From Gemmatimonadota bacterium (GTDB taxonomy: Bacteria > Gemmatimonadota > Gemmatimonadetes > Longimicrobiales > Gaopeijiaceae), in the NCBI GenBank assembly GCA_022826025.1, contig JAJDVR010000042.1, positions 1 through 33,733 on the forward strand: a stretch of 33,733 nucleotides of DNA, written 5' to 3'. Below, in pieces: positions 30,754-33,733 of this stretch (positions are counted from its first letter, which is position 1; every line of letters starts with the position of its first letter). Both the position numbers and the translations under genes were made by a program. Under the pieces are notes generated by a model. That model was not told where the DNA came from. It searched no databases and worked only from the letters and a program-made list of their open reading frames with translations.

Positions 30754-30830
30754 CCCCTCTGCACAGTGTTGCATTATCGGAAAAGCAACATTTTGTTGCA
30801 TCTGTGGATATGCAACAACCTGCAGAGGGG
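30754..30830. other. AT-rich structured element with nested inverted repeats
   Basis: CCCCTCTGCA (30754-30763) pairs perfectly with TGCAGAGGGG (30821-30830). Inside are GTTGCAT at 30768-30774 and 30795-30801, which can each pair with ATGCAAC at 30810-30816, and GCAACA (30785-30790) which pairs with TGTTGC (30794-30799) around TTT. The interior is markedly AT-richer than its surroundings. It sits between convergent genes (30694 and 30955). It could be a structured RNA, a bidirectional terminator, a MITE-like insertion or a set of repeated protein-binding sites (GTTGCAT). Confidence 0.55.
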
Positions 30831-30954
30831 CCCGTCAGCTGATGGTACTCGTCGGCGAATGCCGGGGTGAATGTCATCCACGCACCGCCGGGGCTTCGTG
30901 CGCCGGCGACAGGCGGGTGCACACCGGCGCCGAGACAGCCGGCAGGGCTTCGGC

Positions 30955-32898
30955 TCAGGGCACCCGCACCGCCGTGTAGGCCGGGTCCATGCGCGCGAAA
31001 CCCACGTCGTCCAGCACCACCTCGCCCGCGACCGTCCGGTCGAAGACCAGCCCCACCTCCCTGAGTTGGTCCAGCCGCAGCCCCGGAGCCGCCTCCAGGA
31101 AGTCCGCCAACGGAATCGAGTAGCTCTGCAGCAGCAGTTCGAAGAGATTGGCGAAGCGGTCGTCCTCGAGATCCCGGCGCCGTAGGACCCGCATCTCCAG
31201 CGGTTTGCGCACCGGTCCGTAGCGGCTGAGCGGCACGGCGGCGACAGCTCCGTTCCCATCCCGCGCCACGATGCTCAGGTCGGGCGGTGCATCGTCTTCC
31301 TCGTCCCCGGACTCGCGTTCGCCATCTCCGGGATCGCGGGAATCGCGTGCATCCTCCCCGCTTTCGTCCCCGGCGCCGCGCGGCCCCGGAGTCGCCCGCG
31401 TAACCGCAACCGACAGCTCCAACGAGGCTGCGGGCCCGAGTTCCCACTCGGCGGCGAGCGTCGCGGGGAGCTCGATGGTGTACGCCGCGGCCGGCCCCAG
31501 CGTGTCCGCGCCCGCGATGCGGTTGTTCCAGCCCAGCCACACGGCCTGGTTGTCCTGGGACGCCGAGGTTTCCGGCCGGTTGCTCGACCGCAGGCCGATG
31601 CGGGACTCCCGCCAGGTCGAGAGGCTGTCGCCGCGCATGCGAACCCCGGGATGGGTTCCCGAGGTGACGTCGATGTCCTCCTCGTAGTCGGCCAGCGTGC
31701 GGAAGCTCTCGGTCTGGAACCGGGTCACGTACATGGTCTTCGGCAGCCAGCCTCCGATCACCCGGTGATCGCGGAACATCGGCAGATAGCGGCGGTCGTC
31801 GCGAAGCGTGGTCTCCAGGAAGGCGGAGATGTAGATCTCGGCGAAGCGGCGCTGATCCTCGCCGGGCATGAGCGCGCGCAGGTCCAGGATGCGCCCGCTC
31901 CGGGGGCCGTTGTCGTGCGCGCCCCACACGGTGTTCCATTGTCCGTGGTTGGCGCGGTAGACCCAGACGGCCGTCTTGAGACGCGGCCGGCCGTCGGTGA
32001 ACTTCACGCGCTTGTACAGGCGCAGGCCGTGAAAGCTGGTCACGTCGCCGTCGTGCGACCCGTGGAAGACCATGTAGTTCACGTTCTCGACCGGCACGAA
32101 TCGGTTGGTGGGCAGGTACTGCCCGTCCACGGGCGCGATGGCGATGATCGCTCGGATGTCGAAGTCGAACTCGAACTCGAGGGACGCGTCGTCCGGGTAG
32201 CGCTCGAGGCGGTTGAAGGCCGCGGCGTGGCCCACGGCCTCTCCGCCCCTCGAATGCCCGATGAGCGCGATGCGCTCCATGTCCACGCGCCCGTGGAAGA
32301 GGTTGTTCTCGTCTTCGTTGAACCCCTCCCAGACTCCGACGTGCTGCAGCAGGAACCAGCCCCGCGCGTCGTTCTCGCCCCGGATGCCGCCGTTGATGAA
32401 GTTCATGTCCACGGACGCCAGGATGTACCCGCGGCTGGCCAGCAGCTCTCCCAGGTAGTCGTAGCCGGGGTCAGAGAAGTCGCGCATGTTGTGGTTGCCG
32501 TGCACCACCAGCACCAGCGGGAAGGGCCCGTCGCCGACCGGATACCAGACGCGCGCGTTGAGCGGGAAGCGATCCGGCTCGAAGCCCCAGTAACTGTTGC
32601 GGCTCTCCGCCGACGAACCGAGATCGACCAGCTTCGAAGCGTCGACGGGCTCAGTGACATAGGTCACCGAGTCACGGTACTCGGGGCGGTTCCTGTCGGA
32701 GCCGCTGCCGTAGTACAGGGTGCGCACCTCGTGGGGGCCGCGCCGGCCGGGGTCGGGTGCCTCCAGAAGCTGGCGCGAGAGAACGTCGTCGGCGTCGCTG
32801 GGGGCCAGTTCCAGCGGTCCGCGGCAGCCTGCAAACAGAATGAGCGCGAGGATCCCGACCCATCTACCGGTGGTCCGCACGTAGCCGGATGGTTGCAA
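30955..32898 (-). CDS. Large alpha/beta-hydrolase lipoprotein
   Basis: A 647-residue protein from TTG 32898: AGGAGG at 32905-32910 lies 6 nt away, and the signal (VGILALILFAGC, C25) then has a normal length. The fold is alpha/beta-hydrolase: oxyanion region VLVVHGNHN (about 129-137), nucleophile GHSRGG with S216, a later HGQW that could supply the catalytic histidine, and GSHDGD with the acid. It resembles chlorophyllase or PET-hydrolase-like esterases in the HGNHNMRD and GHSRGGEA motifs. A C-terminal beta-sandwich-like region is interrupted by a highly acidic low-complexity stretch (around residues 510-545). Substrate unknown; probably an esterase or amidase at the outer membrane. Confidence 0.87.
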   Translation of the reverse strand: MQPSGYVRTTGRWVGILALILFAGCRGPLELAPSDADDVLSRQLLEAPDPGRRGPHEVRTLYYGSGSDRNRPEYRDSVTYVTEPVDASKLVDLGSSAESRNSYWGFEPDRFPLNARVWYPVGDGPFPLVLVVHGNHNMRDFSDPGYDYLGELLASRGYILASVDMNFINGGIRGENDARGWFLLQHVGVWEGFNEDENNLFHGRVDMERIALIGHSRGGEAVGHAAAFNRLERYPDDASLEFEFDFDIRAIIAIAPVDGQYLPTNRFVPVENVNYMVFHGSHDGDVTSFHGLRLYKRVKFTDGRPRLKTAVWVYRANHGQWNTVWGAHDNGPRSGRILDLRALMPGEDQRRFAEIYISAFLETTLRDDRRYLPMFRDHRVIGGWLPKTMYVTRFQTESFRTLADYEEDIDVTSGTHPGVRMRGDSLSTWRESRIGLRSSNRPETSASQDNQAVWLGWNNRIAGADTLGPAAAYTIELPATLAAEWELGPAASLELSVAVTRATPGPRGAGDESGEDARDSRDPGDGERESGDEEDDAPPDLSIVARDGNGAVAAVPLSRYGPVRKPLEMRVLRRRDLEDDRFANLFELLLQSYSIPLADFLEAAPGLRLDQLREVGLVFDRTVAGEVVLDDVGFARMDPAYTAVRVP

Positions 32899-33119
32899 GA
32901 CCCCCCTCCTGCACGCAAAATGCGCTAACGGTAGCGCGATGTTCGACGGTGGCCCGGACAAGGCCCGGAAGCAGCATTCTAGGCGACGCCGGCCATCTCG
33001 ATCAAGCAACCCGCGGCGGCGGGGCGCACTCAGGAACCTTTCGTCGCATGGAGCGATACGAGCGTTCCGCGCTTGTGCCGTGGGAGGGGTGTCGGCAGCT
33101 CTCAAACCTGGGGTGTGAC

Positions 33120-33733
33120 GTGAGTCGAGAGCGACGCTTGCAGCAGATGGGAGGGGGGTGGAGGCGGGGAGCCGTTGGCATCTCGCTCGCCGTGGCGGGC
33201 ATTTCGGCCGCTGCCGTCCTGGTCGACGGACCTTCCTTGCGGTCCGTCGAAACCGTGCCCCCGATGCTGGCCGGCCGTCCGGCCGACGCGACCACCGGGA
33301 CGCCGGCCGGCCTCCCGCTCCCTGAGGAAGCGCAGCAGGGACGCCCCGTGCCCAGGCACGAGTTCTACTTCACCCGCGCCGCGTACAGTGGCGGAGGCGG
33401 GGGCTTCCGGCGCTGGCGGCGGCAGTCCTGGGCGACGGACTATCCGAAGTCGGACCGCCAGTTCCTGATCGTGGCGGAGCGCCTCACCGGGCTGGACATG
33501 TTCATGGAGGAACATCCCCGGACTCTCACCGACGAGCAACTCAACCGCTTCCCGTTCCTCTACGCTCTGGAGGTCGGGGGCATGTCGATGAGCCCGGAGG
33601 AAGCCACCGCGCTGAGGGAATTCCTCCTGCGGGGCGGCTTCCTGGTGGTGGACGACTTCTGGGGCACATACGAGTGGGAGATCTTCGAGTACGAAATGCA
33701 GAAGGTCCTCCCCGAATACCCGATCGTCGACAT
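33120..33733 (+). CDS. DUF4159 family protein (N-terminal part, cut by the window end)
   Basis: The frame stays open to the last base, so only about 195-204 residues are present. GTG 33120 or ATG 33147 is the start; neither has a clear ribosome-binding site. A hydrophobic segment (AVGISLAVAGISAAAVLV) acts as signal or anchor. The family core follows: HEFYFTRAAYS, WATDYPKSDRQFLIVAERLTG, LYALEVGGMSMSPEEATALREFLLRGGFLVVDDFWGTYEWEIFEYEMQKVLPEYPIVD. DUF4159 proteins share a class I glutamine amidotransferase-like fold and often occur with MoxR/DUF58/VWA operons; the downstream context is out of view. It is divergent from the hydrolase gene. Confidence 0.9.
   Translation, partial: MSRERRLQQMGGGWRRGAVGISLAVAGISAAAVLVDGPSLRSVETVPPMLAGRPADATTGTPAGLPLPEEAQQGRPVPRHEFYFTRAAYSGGGGGFRRWRRQSWATDYPKSDRQFLIVAERLTGLDMFMEEHPRTLTDEQLNRFPFLYALEVGGMSMSPEEATALREFLLRGGFLVVDDFWGTYEWEIFEYEMQKVLPEYPIVD

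Noticed and set aside
30754-30830. Integron attC site or CRISPR-like repeat at the AT-rich element
   Set aside because: GTTGCAT does not fit the R-prime/R-double-prime consensus, no cassette array or integrase is near, and the repeats are inverted and irregular rather than evenly spaced.

Overview
The window is GC-rich bacterial chromosome, most likely from an uncultured member of Gemmatimonadota. This is an inference from gene content, not from a phylogenetic marker. The evidence is a SusC/SusD pair, a CBM9/DUF5916 outer-membrane barrel, an M56 peptidase fused to TonB-C repeats beside a BlaI repressor, a PorV/PorQ-like protein, a DUF4159 protein and a cytochrome c/copper monooxygenase fusion. 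Together these are common in Gemmatimonadota and in Bacteroidota or Acidobacteriota relatives. Many proteins carry Sec, Tat-like or lipoprotein signals. TTG and GTG starts with good Shine-Dalgarno sequences are frequent.

Left end (1-5600): a duplicated and partly decayed cassette. Each copy has the same upstream region, a small secreted four-cysteine peptide gene and a 14-bp GC-rich hairpin. Copy 1 (13-3940) keeps an operon for a membrane-anchored beta-propeller protein, an ABC ATPase and an ABC permease, followed by a ruined copy of the gene that lies intact at 5600-6721. Copy 2 (4216-6721) keeps two peptide genes and the intact convergent gene, but retains only a deleted fragment of the permease. 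The peptides share a signal sequence and cysteine spacing but differ elsewhere. I recognise no described family, and this is the best candidate here for an undescribed system.

Middle-left (5600-11200): a minus-strand operon encodes an M28 metallopeptidase, a cytochrome c/copper type II monooxygenase-like protein and a secreted Ig-like protein. Upstream are a sigma-54 AAA+ activator lacking sensor and DNA-binding domains, infA with a TTG start, and a small divergent zinc-ribbon gene.

Centre (11200-22100): a DUF5916 barrel, tRNA-Asn(GTT), an M56/TonB-C protein with its BlaI repressor (a clear sigma-70 promoter with two matching operator boxes), the SusC-SusD operon with a strong terminator, and a divergent small lipoprotein gene. 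Two tandem palindromes lie between convergent genes at 22048-22100.

Right (22100-33733): a tightly overlapping operon of membrane protein, ECF sigma factor and a membrane protein fused to a beta-propeller (probable anti-sigma); a histidine-rich polytopic membrane protein with a membrane-anchored partner; a SRAP (HMCES/YedK) protein; a PhoX-like (DUF839) Tat lipoprotein with a PorV-like protein; an AT-rich structured element (30754-30830); an alpha/beta-hydrolase lipoprotein; and a DUF4159 protein cut by the window end.
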